The notes under the pieces were generated by a model. It was not told the origin of the DNA. It made no database searches and saw only the letters and a list, made by a program, of their open reading frames with translations. A DNA stretch of 64,000 nucleotides. It comes from Streptomyces chattanoogensis. GTDB lineage: Bacteria > Actinomycetota > Actinomycetes > Streptomycetales > Streptomycetaceae. Both the position numbers and the translations under genes were made by a program. The stretch spans positions 142,377 to 206,376 of the forward strand of contig NZ_LGKG01000185.1 of NCBI RefSeq assembly GCF_001294335.1. Reading direction: 5' to 3'. Of this stretch, positions 52,291 to 61,458 are shown piece after piece. Every line of letters begins with the position of its first letter. The first letter of the stretch is position 1.

Positions 52291-53727
52291 GTGACTCGGA
52301 TCGTGATCATCGGTGGCGGACCCGGCGGATACGAGGCGGCCCTGGTGGGCGCCTCCCTTGGTGCGGAGGTGACCGTCGTCGACTGCGACGGTCTGGGCGG
52401 GGCGTCGGTGCTCACCGACTGTGTCCCGTCGAAGACCCTGATCGCGACGGCCGAGGTGATGACCACCTTCGACTCCTCGTACGAGGAGCTGGGCATCATC
52501 GTCGAGGACGACACGCCGCACATCGACCGGCCCGCGCGCGTCGTCGGCGTCGACCTCGGCAAGGTCAACCGGCGTGTCAAACGCCTCGCGCTCGCCCAGT
52601 CGCATGACATCACCGCCTCGGTGACCCGCGCCGGCGGCCGGGTGATGCGCGGCCGCGGCCGTCTGGAGCCGGGCCAGTCGCCGGACGGTTCGCGCCGGGT
52701 GACGGTGACCGCCGCCGACGGCTCCGAGGAACACCTGACCGCCGACGCCGTACTGATCGCCACCGGCGCCCACCCCCGCGAGATCCCGGACGCCCTGCCG
52801 GACGGCGAACGCATCCTGAACTGGACCCAGCTCTACGACCTGACCGAGCTCCCCGAGGAACTCATCGTGGTCGGCTCCGGCGTCACCGGCGCCGAGTTCG
52901 CCGGTGCCTACCAGGCGCTCGGCTCCCGCGTCACCCTCGTCTCCTCCCGCGACCGCGTCCTGCCGGGCGAGGACCCGGACGCCGCCGCCGTCCTGGAGGA
53001 CGTCTTCCGCCGCCGCGGCATGAACGTCATGGCCCGCTCCCGCGCCGCCGCCGTCAAGCGCGTCGGCGATCGCGTCGAGGTCACCCTGGCCGACGGCCGG
53101 ACCATCTCCGGTACGCACTGCCTGGTCGCCGTCGGATCCATCCCGAACACCGCGGGCATCGGCCTGGAGGAGGCCGGCGTCAAGCTCAAGGACTCCGGCC
53201 ACATCTGGACCGACAAGGTCTCGCGCACCAGCGCACCCGGCGTCTACGCGGCCGGCGACTGCACCGGCGTCCTCGCGCTCGCCTCCGTCGCCGCCATGCA
53301 GGGCCGCATCGCGATGTACCACTTCCTCGGCGACGCGGTCGCGCCGCTCAACCTCAAGACCGTCTCCGCCAACGTCTTCACCGACCCGGAGATCGCCACC
53401 GTCGGCTACTCCCAGGCCGACGTCGACAACGGCAGGATCGACGCCCGGGTCGTGAAGCTGCCCCTGCTGCGCAACCCGCGCGCCAAGATGCAGGGCATCC
53501 GCGACGGCTTCGTCAAGCTCTTCTGCCGCCCCGGCACGGGTATCGTCGTCGGCGGCGTGGTCGTCTCCCCGCGCGCCAGCGAGCTGATCCACCCGATTTC
53601 CCTCGCGGTCGACAACAATCTGACCGTCGAACAGATCGCCAGCGCGTTCACCGTCTACCCGTCGCTCTCCGGCTCCCTCGCGGAGGTCGCGCGGCAGCTG
53701 CACACCCGTAAGACGGCGAACGAGTAG
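52291..53727 (+). CDS. lpdA: LpdA-type NAD(P)H flavoprotein (quinone reductase-like) lacking the redox disulfide
   Basis: A 478-residue pyridine-nucleotide oxidoreductase. FAD motif IVIIGGGPGGYEAALVG, NAD motif IVVGSGVTGAEFAG (~185) and APGVYAAGDCTGV (~315) are intact. Where dihydrolipoamide dehydrogenase has GGTCLNVGC, residues 36-44 read GGASVLTDC, so the first Cys is lost. The C-terminal HPT active-site His is also replaced (TVYPSLSGS). This matches mycobacterial LpdA, a quinone reductase, rather than true Lpd. GTG 52291 aligns with the family start; ATG 52282 is close. Confidence 0.9.
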   Translation: MTRIVIIGGGPGGYEAALVGASLGAEVTVVDCDGLGGASVLTDCVPSKTLIATAEVMTTFDSSYEELGIIVEDDTPHIDRPARVVGVDLGKVNRRVKRLALAQSHDITASVTRAGGRVMRGRGRLEPGQSPDGSRRVTVTAADGSEEHLTADAVLIATGAHPREIPDALPDGERILNWTQLYDLTELPEELIVVGSGVTGAEFAGAYQALGSRVTLVSSRDRVLPGEDPDAAAVLEDVFRRRGMNVMARSRAAAVKRVGDRVEVTLADGRTISGTHCLVAVGSIPNTAGIGLEEAGVKLKDSGHIWTDKVSRTSAPGVYAAGDCTGVLALASVAAMQGRIAMYHFLGDAVAPLNLKTVSANVFTDPEIATVGYSQADVDNGRIDARVVKLPLLRNPRAKMQGIRDGFVKLFCRPGTGIVVGGVVVSPRASELIHPISLAVDNNLTVEQIASAFTVYPSLSGSLAEVARQLHTRKTANE

Positions 53728-53990
53728 GCGGCGGGCGAGCAGACGGCGCGGGCGGTGACGGTACCGCCCCGCCGGCGCTCGTCCGTACGCCCAGCCATGT
53801 GTCACCACTTTCCGGCAACCGGGCGAATGGCGGCCGGGTAAATTACCTGACGAGCAGTCAAGCGGCAGCCATTACTGGTGAGTTCGGCATCTCCGCGCCT
53901 ATATCACGTCCCCCTGTGCGCCATGCGCAACTTCCGGTATTTGGTGCAACCTGCTGAAAACAGACGGTCGTTGGCGTTACTGTCGGTTTC

Positions 53991-54971
53991 GTGTTCGCTG
54001 CAGAACGTCGCCAATTGATCCTTGAAATGGTGCGCGCCAACGGAGCGGTTTCGCTCCGGGAGCTCGCCCGTGTCGTCCAGACCTCCGAAGTGACCGTACG
54101 GCGGGATGTGCGGGCGCTGGAGGCGGAAGGGCTGCTCGACCGCCGGCACGGCGGGGCGGTCTTGCCGGGAGGTTTTACCCGGGAGTCCGGATTCCCGCAG
54201 AAATCCCATCTAGCGACCGCCGAGAAGACGGCCATCGCCGATCTGGCCGCGGGCTTCGTCGACGAGGGCGAGGCCATCGTCGTCGGCGCCGGGACCACCA
54301 CCCAGGAGCTGGCCCGCCGGCTCGCCCGGGTGCCCGGCCTGACCGTGGTCACCAACTCGCTGCTGGTCGCCCAGGCGCTGGCCCATGCCAATCGCGTCGA
54401 GGTCGTGATGACCGGGGGCACCCTGCGCGGGTCCAACTACGCGCTGGTCGGCAGCGGTGCCGAGCAGTCGCTCCAGGGCCTGCGGGTGTCCCGCGCCTTC
54501 CTGTCGGGCAGCGGTCTGACCGCCGAGCGCGGGCTGTCCACCTCCAACATGCTCTCCGCCAGTGTCGACCGGGCGCTGGTGCAGGCGGCGGGGGAGGTGG
54601 TGGTGCTCGCCGACCACGGCAAGCTCGGCTCCGACACGATGTTCCAGACCGTGCCCACGGATGTGATCACGCGGCTGGTCACCGACGAGCCGCCGGGCCA
54701 TGACGACCGCGCCGCCACCGAACTGCAGGCCCTGGCTGATCAGGGTGTGCAGATCGCGGTCGCGAGCGGGTCGGGGGCCGGGCAGGGGCCGGGCCAGCCG
54801 GGTGCGGAGGGTGCGGTCGGGGAGCGCAGGGCCTCGCGGCGCGATGTGCCGCTGCCCGGCCAGCGCCGTAACCTCCCGCCGGGCGGCGCGAGTTCGCCGC
54901 TGCGCTCGGCCGCGTCGCTGGCGGACGGGCCGAACGGGCGGGTGGCGGATCTGGCCCCGAGGCGCCGTTAG
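53991..54971 (+). CDS. DeoR/GlpR-family transcriptional regulator
   Basis: A 326-residue regulator. The N-terminal DeoR winged helix includes LRELARVVQTSEVTVRRDVR and the following EAEGLLDRRHGGAVLP. The sugar-phosphate-sensing domain spans ~75-235 (VVGAGTTTQELARRLARVPG, VVTNSLLVAQALAHANRVEV, MTGGTLRGSN, VLADHGKLGS). A ~80-residue basic, disordered C-terminal tail is unusual. It lies 2.8 kb from PNP and could control the nucleoside regulon through phosphopentoses, but no matching palindrome lies in its own promoter. GTG 53991. Confidence 0.9.
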   Translation: MFAAERRQLILEMVRANGAVSLRELARVVQTSEVTVRRDVRALEAEGLLDRRHGGAVLPGGFTRESGFPQKSHLATAEKTAIADLAAGFVDEGEAIVVGAGTTTQELARRLARVPGLTVVTNSLLVAQALAHANRVEVVMTGGTLRGSNYALVGSGAEQSLQGLRVSRAFLSGSGLTAERGLSTSNMLSASVDRALVQAAGEVVVLADHGKLGSDTMFQTVPTDVITRLVTDEPPGHDDRAATELQALADQGVQIAVASGSGAGQGPGQPGAEGAVGERRASRRDVPLPGQRRNLPPGGASSPLRSAASLADGPNGRVADLAPRRR

Positions 54972-55061
54972 CGCCCCGCGCCGGGGCCGGCCGGGGCAGG
55001 GCCGTGGGTGGTTGCGGCGGGTGGTCGGGGCGGGCTCTCCGCGCCCCGGCGCCCCGCGTCT

Positions 55062-55676
55062 CTAGCGCTCCGCCTTGAGGCCGCTGAGGGTGAGGGCCAG
55101 CAGCCGGTCGGCCAGGTCGGGATCGGCGGGGGATTCCTCGGCGGCCAGGGCGATGCCGTTGGTCAGCTGGAGCAGATCGCCGATGTTCACATCGGCGCGT
55201 ACGGCACCGGCCTGCTGGGCGCGGCTCAGCAGCGCCCGGCCGGCCTCGTGCATCGGCACACAGCACCGCGCCATCCCCGAGCTGTCGTCCGCCGCGGCCG
55301 ACGCCGCCATCAGGGCGCGGGACAGGCCGCGGTAGGTGCTGGCATGGCTGATGATCGCGCGCAGCCAGTCGACCAGCGCACGGCACGGCTGCGGCGCGTC
55401 GGCCAGCTCCTTGGCGTACGTCACGAGCGCGTCCACCTCGCCCTGGAAGACGGCGCCCATCAGGGCCGTGCGGTGGGGGAAGTGCCGGTAGAGGGTGCCG
55501 ATGCCGACGCCGGCGCGGCGCGCGATGTCCTCGAGTGACGTGTCCGTGCCGTGTTGCGTGAAGGCTGTGCGGGCCTCGGTCAGCAGCCGCTCGTAGTTGC
55601 GGCGCGCATCGGCCCGCATCGGGCGCCCGGCCTGCACCGGTGTCTGCTCGTGCTGCCTTGCCGTCTCGGTCGCCAT
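55062..55676 (-). CDS. TetR-family regulator
   Basis: A 204-residue regulator with the helix-turn-helix at residues ~30-70 (TSLEDIARRAGVGIGTLYRH) and a C-terminal ligand domain containing WLRAIISHASTYRGLSRALM and LQLTNGIALAAEESPADPDL, like the SbtR-type TetR_C group. ATG 55676 has GAGGAAGGA six bases upstream. No divergent target is adjacent; the closest gene on the other side is the membrane protein at 56031, more than 350 bp away. The ligand is unknown. Confidence 0.9.
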   Translation of the reverse strand: MATETARQHEQTPVQAGRPMRADARRNYERLLTEARTAFTQHGTDTSLEDIARRAGVGIGTLYRHFPHRTALMGAVFQGEVDALVTYAKELADAPQPCRALVDWLRAIISHASTYRGLSRALMAASAAADDSSGMARCCVPMHEAGRALLSRAQQAGAVRADVNIGDLLQLTNGIALAAEESPADPDLADRLLALTLSGLKAER

Positions 55677-56030
55677 CGCCGTCCTTCCTCGACCCGGCCG
55701 GTGGGGCCGGTGGGTCCAGGATGCCATTGCGCAGGCGGCGGGCCGCGGCCGGAGCCACCGCCCGCTCAGCCGCCCCGGCCCCCGGCGCCTCCCCCCGGCC
55801 GGGCACCTCCCGCGCCAGTGCCGCGGGCCCCGCCACCAGCACCGGGGGCGAGGGCGGCGTCCCGGACGCCCGCCCCCAGGGCCGCCCCGCCCCGTGCCCG
55901 TGCTCCAGCGGTGGCCGAGGGCGGTGCGTCGATCACTCCCGGCAGGGGGCGGCCGTGCTCCGCGTACGCCGGCGAAACGGTATGGAGCCCTCAACCTGTC
56001 CTGGAATTACGGCAGTTGCCCTGCCCCCGG
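55677..56030. other. Gene-free region
   Basis: A GC-rich stretch between two minus-strand genes. I see no frame with clear coding bias, no convincing stem-loop terminator and no repeat. It should contain the TetR promoter near its left end. Confidence 0.55.
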
Positions 56031-57302
56031 TCAGTCGGCCTCCTTGCGCAGCCGGTCGCGCAGCGACGACAGGACCAGCCGGCCGTAGCGGGTGGTGAAG
56101 GCGACGCCCGTGACGAGGGCGGCGGCGGCCAGGGAGAGCAGGAGGTGGGCGGGGGCATGGTCGTCGAGTACCTGGAGGATGCTCAGTGCGGTGCCCAGGG
56201 GGAGGCCGAGGATGGTGAGGACGCCGAGGGCGCCGGCGATCTGCTGGCTGTCCTGGGTCTGCACCAGCCGGGAGTAGTCGGCCGCCTCCCCGAGGATCTC
56301 CGCGAAGCGGTCCGGCAGGCGGTACTGGGCCTGGTAGGCGAGGAGCAGTTCGTTCGCCGGGCCGTGGGCGGTCAGATGCTGCCGCCAGTAGGTGCTGCGG
56401 AAACCGGCTATCTGCTGTTCCAGGGCGGCGACCCGGCGGCCCAGCCGCGGGCCGTCGAAGACCCCGGAGAGGGCGTCGGTGAGTTCGTCGATGTGGTCGC
56501 GCTGCACGGTGCCGAGCAGCAGGGCGTCGAGGTAGACGGTGCGGTGGTGGAGGGCGGCGAAGTCGTAGAAGTCGCCGTCGCCCTCGTCGGGGCGGTGTCC
56601 GAGGAACGCCGCACCGTGCCGCAGCACCAGCGTGCTCCAGTCGGCGGATATCCGCACCGCGTGCTCGGTGAGCCCCGGCAGCTGCTCGGGCACCACCGGG
56701 AAATCCGCGTCCGTGGACCGGGAGGCCAGCTGCCACAGCCACCGGTCGGCCGTCTCAGGGAGCCGCCCGTTGTCGCGCAGGGCGGGCGTATGGCCGGCCT
56801 CCGGGGTGAGGAAGGCGATGGTGTACGGGCGGGCGATGGCGAAGGGGGACCCCTCGGTTCTGGGTTCCGCGGCGCCGCGGAGCAGGACGTCCGGGGCCAG
56901 CGGGCCCGCCAGCGGGTCGGGAGTGGCCGAGTGCCGGTGGCCGATCGCCCGCAGGGTCTCCAGGAGCGCGGGTCCCTCGACCGTGAAGTGCAGGACCGCC
57001 AGCGCGTGCCGCCGGCCCCCGACGGTCGCGGTCCGCAGCAGCTCCATCCCGTGCAGATGCAGCGGGCCGTGCGTGAGGTCCGCGAAACGGTGCCAGCGGC
57101 AGGGCCGCTCCGCCGTTCCGTACAGCACCCGGGCCGCCGCCGGGGTGAAGTACGTCTGCCGGGTGACCGCATCGGTGCGGCGGCTGCCCAGCTCGAACGG
57201 CAGCGGCCCCTCCGCCCAGGACGGCCGGGCCGGGAGCTGGACGGGAACGATGACGGTGATCGCCTGCCGGGCGCCGGTCAGCGAACTGAGGTCCACGGTC
57301 AA
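56031..57302 (-). CDS. Conserved protein with two C-terminal membrane helices
   Basis: A 423-residue protein of unknown function. The first ~330 residues look soluble (TVIVPVQLPARPSWAEGPLP, DFYDFAALHHRTVYLDALLL, LTAHGPANELLLAYQAQYRL). Helices near 365-385 (IAGALGVLTILGLPLGTALS) and 392-412 end in a short basic tail, like CorA-type two-helix hairpins but without GMN. TTG 57302 has AAGGAGG ten bases upstream; GTG 57296 is an alternative. Divergent from the esterase. Confidence 0.78.
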   Translation of the reverse strand: MTVDLSSLTGARQAITVIVPVQLPARPSWAEGPLPFELGSRRTDAVTRQTYFTPAAARVLYGTAERPCRWHRFADLTHGPLHLHGMELLRTATVGGRRHALAVLHFTVEGPALLETLRAIGHRHSATPDPLAGPLAPDVLLRGAAEPRTEGSPFAIARPYTIAFLTPEAGHTPALRDNGRLPETADRWLWQLASRSTDADFPVVPEQLPGLTEHAVRISADWSTLVLRHGAAFLGHRPDEGDGDFYDFAALHHRTVYLDALLLGTVQRDHIDELTDALSGVFDGPRLGRRVAALEQQIAGFRSTYWRQHLTAHGPANELLLAYQAQYRLPDRFAEILGEAADYSRLVQTQDSQQIAGALGVLTILGLPLGTALSILQVLDDHAPAHLLLSLAAAALVTGVAFTTRYGRLVLSSLRDRLRKEAD

Positions 57303-57635
57303 GGGTCTGCTGCCTCCTTCGGTGCGCCGCCCGGCGCCGGTGTGCGGTACGCCGGGTCCTCCGAACCATGTGACGATACGTCAGCCGACCGACGGTCGGG
57401 TCTGCACGTCCCCCGCCGTCCCTGCAGGTGGACGGCAGGCGGAAGCGGGATGAAGCCCCGGCATACCCCACCGGTCGGGCGGACGAACACCGCGCCGGAC
57501 CGGCAACGCCACCGCCCCAACAGCCATCAAACCTGGCACAACGAGGTCTTCCGGGGTCTTCCGGAGACGCCGGAACACGCCGTGGCACCCGCGGGGAAGC
57601 GGACCGCGGCCCAGGAACATCTGGGGAAGAACGTC
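57303..57635. other. Divergent promoter region
   Basis: A 333-bp gap between the divergent membrane-protein and esterase genes. It includes palindromic GACCGACGGTC near 57389-57399, a possible regulator site. No coding bias is seen. Confidence 0.5.
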
Positions 57636-58829
57636 ATGGGGTTCATGGGGCTGACCAGCCGATCGCTGTTGTACGCCACGGCCGCGGCCGCCGTGGTCTG
57701 TGTGGGGCTCACCCTCTGGCTGTGGCCGCGGTTCGCCGGGCGGGGGCCGCGGGCGCTGCTGGGGCGCCTCGGGGCCATCGCGGCGACGCAGCTGACCATC
57801 GTGGCCACGCTCGGGCTCGCGGTGAACGCCAACTTCGAGTTCTACGCCTCCTGGCACGAGCTGCTCGGCCTCTACGACGACGCCCCGGCCGCCGTCGGCA
57901 AGTGGGGCAACGGCGGGACGGCCGGGCCCGTCGGCGACCCGTCCAAGGGCCTCGTCCAGGCCTCCGGGCCGGACGGCCTCGACAAGGTGCACGGGCTGCC
58001 CAAGGGCCCGCCGGACCAGGTCGGCAGGGTGGAGTCCGTACGGATCGTGGGAAAGCGGACCCGGGTCGTGGACGGGGCGTATGTGTATCTGCCGCCGCAG
58101 TACTTCCAGCCGCAGTACGCCCGCCAGCGGTTTCCGGTGGTCGTCGCGCTCAGCGGCTACCCCGGAGGCACCTTCCTGCTCGGCCAGCATCTGCGGCTCC
58201 CGCAGACGGCCGGCGGGCTGATCCGTACGGGCCGGATGCAGCCCACCGTCATCGTGATGATGCGGCCCACCATCGCGCCGCCGCGCGACACCCAGTGCGT
58301 GGACGTCCCCGGCGGCCCGCCGGCCGAGACGTTCTTCGCACGGGACGTACCGGACGCTCTGAAGTCGCACTACCGCGTCGGCCACGACCCGGGCGGCTGG
58401 GGCGTGCTCGGCTACTCCTCCGGCGGCAGCTGCGCCCTCCAGCTGGCCATGCGGCACGACCGGACCTACACCGCCGCGGCGGCCCTCTCGCCCGACTTCA
58501 AGGTCAGCAACGACCCGACCACCGGCAATCTCTTCGGCGACGGGAGGGACCGGATACGGCGCCGTCAGGAGCACGATCTGATGTGGCGGCTGCACCACCT
58601 GCCGATGCCCCAGGTGAACGTCCTGGTGGGGACGAGCCGTACGGGGGAGAAGAACTACCCGGCGGCGCGGGAGTTCCTGAGCGCGGTGCGGGCACCGATG
58701 ACGGCGGACTCGATCGTGCTCGACCACGGCAGCCACAACTTCGCCACCTGGCGGCGCGAACTCCCGGCCGCGCTCCAGTGGATGAGCAAGTCGCTGACGT
58801 TTCCGGAGGATGTGGTCGGCAACTCGTAA
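57636..58829 (+). CDS. Membrane-anchored esterase of the esterase D/antigen-85 alpha/beta hydrolase family
   Basis: A 397-residue enzyme. Two N-terminal helices (residues ~5-25 and 40-62) anchor it, so the catalytic part is probably extracellular. The hydrolase domain has AYVYLPPQYFQPQYARQRFP, LSGYPGGTFLLGQHLRL, nucleophile elbow GVLGYSSGGSCALQLAMRH (Ser near residue 270) and a C-terminal LDHGSHNFATWRRELP (His). The layout resembles mycolyltransferase-like or EstD-family enzymes in Actinobacteria. ATG 57636 has GGGGAAGA upstream. The substrate is unknown. Confidence 0.87.
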   Translation: MGFMGLTSRSLLYATAAAAVVCVGLTLWLWPRFAGRGPRALLGRLGAIAATQLTIVATLGLAVNANFEFYASWHELLGLYDDAPAAVGKWGNGGTAGPVGDPSKGLVQASGPDGLDKVHGLPKGPPDQVGRVESVRIVGKRTRVVDGAYVYLPPQYFQPQYARQRFPVVVALSGYPGGTFLLGQHLRLPQTAGGLIRTGRMQPTVIVMMRPTIAPPRDTQCVDVPGGPPAETFFARDVPDALKSHYRVGHDPGGWGVLGYSSGGSCALQLAMRHDRTYTAAAALSPDFKVSNDPTTGNLFGDGRDRIRRRQEHDLMWRLHHLPMPQVNVLVGTSRTGEKNYPAAREFLSAVRAPMTADSIVLDHGSHNFATWRRELPAALQWMSKSLTFPEDVVGNS

Positions 58830-58996
58830 CGCCTCCGCTTTGACTACGGGGTTTTCTTCCTGGCGTCCGTGGTGACGGGGCACCTTGGGTACGTGGATCG
58901 GGGCGGCGTTCGAGCTCGGCCCAGCGCTCGTGACAGCCAGGTTCGCGACGGGTGCGCGGGCGGCTGCGTGGTTCGGCCGGTCGGTTTGGTGTCCGC

Positions 58997-59659
58997 ATGA
59001 TTCGCGCTGTGGTCTTCGATGTCGGCGAGTGCCTGGTCGATGAGACGCGGGAGTACGGCACATGGGCTGATTGGCTCGACGTGCCGCGACACACTTTCGC
59101 GGCGATGTTCGGGGCGGTGATCGCGCAGGGGCGGGATTACCGCGAGGTGTTCCAGGAGTTCCGGCCCGGCTTCGATCTGTACGAGCAGCGTGAGGCGCGC
59201 GCTGCTGCCGGGAAGCCGGAGCACTTCGGCGAATCGGACCTGTACCCGGATGTACGCCCCGCGCTGGCCCAGCTGCGTGGCGAGGGGCTGTGGCTGGGCA
59301 TCGCCGGGAATCAGACCGTACGAGCGGGAGGCATCCTGCGCAGCCTCTTCGCGGACAACGTCGACCTCATCGGTACATCGGACGACTGGGGTGCCGGCAA
59401 GCCGGACCCAGAATTCTTCGTCCGCGTCGCCGCAGCGGTCCCCTTCCGGCCGGAAGAGATCCTCTACGTCGGTGACCGTGTGGACAACGACCTACGGCCC
59501 GGTGCGGCGGCCGGAATGCACACCGCTCTCGTCCACCGCGGGCCGTGGGCCACCATCCAGTGGAACACCCCCGAGGCGCGCGAACTGCCGACATTCCGGA
59601 TCGAGTCGCTTTCGGAACTCCCCGAGGCGATCGCGAAGTTCAACGCGACCGCGTGCTGA
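58997..59659 (+). CDS. HAD-family hydrolase
   Basis: A 220-residue haloacid dehalogenase-like phosphatase with a C1 helical cap. Motif I is VVFDVGECLVDETREYG; the second acid is Glu (DxGE), unlike the usual DxD, so the nucleophile Asp9 is present but the general acid is changed. Motif II is GIAGNQT, motif III GAGKPDPEFF and motif IV YVGDRVDNDLRPG. It begins the accessory patch and is convergent with a decayed regulator. The substrate is unknown. Confidence 0.87.
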   Translation: MIRAVVFDVGECLVDETREYGTWADWLDVPRHTFAAMFGAVIAQGRDYREVFQEFRPGFDLYEQREARAAAGKPEHFGESDLYPDVRPALAQLRGEGLWLGIAGNQTVRAGGILRSLFADNVDLIGTSDDWGAGKPDPEFFVRVAAAVPFRPEEILYVGDRVDNDLRPGAAAGMHTALVHRGPWATIQWNTPEARELPTFRIESLSELPEAIAKFNATAC

Positions 59660-60150
59660 CGGTCGTCGTCCAGCCGTAGAGGCGCTCGTCGAGGTCCCGC
59701 ACGTACCGATCGTGTTGGTGCGGGGCGAGTGCACCGCGCACTTCCCGGATGCGCTCCATACCGGTCGCGTACCAGGTGATCTCCAGCTGATCGAGCGCGA
59801 GGCAGGCATCTCGGCACGCTTCCTCTGGTTGTCCGGCTGCGGCCTCCACGGCTGCCAAATCGCCGTAGATCACGGTGCGTTGCTTGTCGTCCGTGGTTGG
59901 CATCTGATCAAGGGCGTCCAGCAGTGTGGCGCGCCTGCGGCAGGTGCCCGGCCTTCAGCTGGGTGTTGCCCTTGAACGCGGCCAGACGTACGGGAGTGAA
60001 CCAGTCCATCCATTCCGGGGTGGGGAACGTGGAACCGTGCGCGAGGGTCTCCTCGGCGTGTCCGATCAGGTGCAGTGCGGTGCGCCACCCGGGTGCCGGG
60101 CGTCCAGCACAGCAACTTCCCGCAGCCACGGCTGGTCCGGCCGCCGCCCG
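59640..60150 (-). pseudogene. Remnant of an XRE/TPR-type regulator, with frameshifts
   Basis: The C-terminal part of the helix-turn-helix plus tetratricopeptide regulators common in Streptomyces can be read across different frames: a REVAVLDARHPG stretch near 60100, then WRTALHLIGHAEETLAHGS and MDWFTPVRLAAFKGNTQL to about 59940, then RATLLDALDQMPTTDDKQRT and GDLAAVEAAAGQPEEACRDA to the stop at 59640. Switches lie near 60085 and 59940. The N-terminal HTH is gone, replaced by the adjoining GntR gene. Non-functional by all appearances. Confidence 0.72.
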
Positions 60151-60909
60151 CTACGCCTCGACGTCGTATTCGAGCACGTACGCGGCCGAGTCCAGAATCA
60201 TCTCGTTGACTTCGACAGGGCGGCCGCCATCCGCGTAGGCGGTGCGGAAGATGATGATCACGGGCGTGCCCATGCTGAGGCTGAGCCGGTCTGCCTCGTC
60301 CCGGGACGGCATCCGGCACCGGATCTCTTCCCGGAAGTGCACGGGCGTGTGGCCAAGTTCGGCCAGGCGTGCGTAGATGCCACCGGGCCCGGTGTCCTCC
60401 TGGGTGATCATCGAGTCGGCCACCAGGTCGGCGGGAAGAAAGCTCGTGGCCAGCAGTACCGGCTTGCCTTCGAGGATGAAGCGGCGACTGCGCACGCACG
60501 CCAGTGCGTCCGGCTCGATGCCGAGCACGTCCGCGATGGCCACGGGAGCCGCTGCTTGGCTGACGGTGACCTGGTCGACGAGCAGTTCCCGGTCACCGGT
60601 GTCGGCCGACCAGATGGACCGGCCTTCTCCCCACTGCTCCCGCGCAAGCCGCTGAATGCCGCGCCGTCGCAACGGCTGGAAGTCACGGACGAAGACGCCT
60701 GCGCCCTTGCGTGCCTCCGCGACACCTTCGTTCTGCAGAACGCCCAGTGCCTGGCGGGCGGTCATCCGGGCGACCTGGTACGCGGCCATGAGGTCGTTCT
60801 CGCCGGGCAGTCGATCGCCGGGGCCGTACTCGCCGGCCTTGATCGCGTCCTTCAGCGCCTGGGCAATGCGCTGGTACTTCGGCTGACGGCCGTTGCCCTT
60901 GGCGGTCAT
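60151..60909 (-). CDS. GntR-family (HutC/UTRA) repressor
   Basis: A 252-residue regulator. The winged helix at residues ~10-75 includes YQRIAQALKDAIKAGEYGPG and YQVARMTARQALGVLQNEGV. A UTRA effector domain follows (SIWSADTGDRELLVDQVTV, LPADLVADSMITQEDTGPGG, EVNEMILDSAAYVLEYDVEA). ATG 60909 follows GGAGGAGGG. It is divergent from four tiny genes; CTCTAGAG palindromes lie between, one over a TTGACA. It resembles the KorSA-type repressors of actinomycete integrative elements. Confidence 0.9.
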   Translation of the reverse strand: MTAKGNGRQPKYQRIAQALKDAIKAGEYGPGDRLPGENDLMAAYQVARMTARQALGVLQNEGVAEARKGAGVFVRDFQPLRRRGIQRLAREQWGEGRSIWSADTGDRELLVDQVTVSQAAAPVAIADVLGIEPDALACVRSRRFILEGKPVLLATSFLPADLVADSMITQEDTGPGGIYARLAELGHTPVHFREEIRCRMPSRDEADRLSLSMGTPVIIIFRTAYADGGRPVEVNEMILDSAAYVLEYDVEA

Positions 60910-60980
60910 ACGCCCTCCTCCCTGATCTCTAGACACCCTAGTCCGTTTGTTCGCTCGCACAGCACTTGCCCACCTCGTCT

Positions 60981-61016
60981 ACATCTCTAGAGAAGAATTG
61001 ACATCTCTAGAGATGT
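60981..61016. promoter_or_regulatory. Operator pair of the GntR repressor over a TTGACA promoter
   Basis: Two 16-bp palindromes 20 bp apart: imperfect ACATCTCTAGAGAAGA (60981-60996) and perfect ACATCTCTAGAGATGT (61001-61016). The second overlaps TTGACA (60998-61003), a consensus -35. A half-site TCTCTAGA is at 60926-60933 near the repressor start. This fits repression of the small-gene operon plus autoregulation. Confidence 0.85.
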
Positions 61017-61140
61017 CACGCTTCACTGGTCACGGGCACCGGTATCGGATCGGGCGTCCGAACAAGGGCCATGAGCTGCGCACGAGCCCCGTGACGGGCA
61101 AGCGTCCGGGGGAGTGTCATCACCCATGGAGGTGGGGAAC

Positions 61141-61458
61141 GTGCTCCGCGCTATCGGAACGATCGTCGAATTGCTGCTGTGCTGGTTACTGCCTTCCAGT
61201 GGCCGCCACCGCCCAGCCGACCCTGGCGCCGCCACCCTGTGCGAGGCAGCACCGACACGTGTGCCTCCCCGCGTGCCCTTGCGGCAGCCGGAGCTGCTGC
61301 GTGGCGAGGACTCGTACCTGATCCGTCCGTACGTCCTCACCCCCGAGGAACGACAGGAACGACGGGCCCAGCGCGGTCGGCGGCGGGTGCTGTGGCTCGC
61401 TGTGCACGGCATCGACGCCGGGTCGCGCTGGATTCACGGTGTGGAGGTGATGGGTTGA
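61141..61458 (+). CDS. Small-gene operon protein 1
   Basis: A 105-residue protein. VLRAIGTIVELLLCWLLPSS is a hydrophobic N-terminal helix, then a Pro/Arg-rich stretch and a charged VLTPEERQERRAQRGRRRVL region. GTG 61141 has GGAGG eight bases upstream. The first gene of four that overlap by four bases each. I do not recognise a function; such proteins recur with GntR/XRE regulators in Streptomyces accessory loci. Confidence 0.72.
   Translation: MLRAIGTIVELLLCWLLPSSGRHRPADPGAATLCEAAPTRVPPRVPLRQPELLRGEDSYLIRPYVLTPEERQERRAQRGRRRVLWLAVHGIDAGSRWIHGVEVMG

Noticed and set aside
52225..53727. Dihydrolipoamide dehydrogenase (lpd)
   Set aside because: Lost redox Cys and active-site His; LpdA-type quinone reductase fits better.
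53728..53990. Autoregulatory TCTACGCGCGTAGA copy before the DeoR-type gene
   Set aside because: No match with two or fewer mismatches was found in this gap.
55551..58829. A 1092-codon plus-strand frame ending in the esterase
   Set aside because: Only the last 397 codons show a real protein (signal helix and hydrolase); the rest is antisense to TetR and the 423-residue membrane protein.
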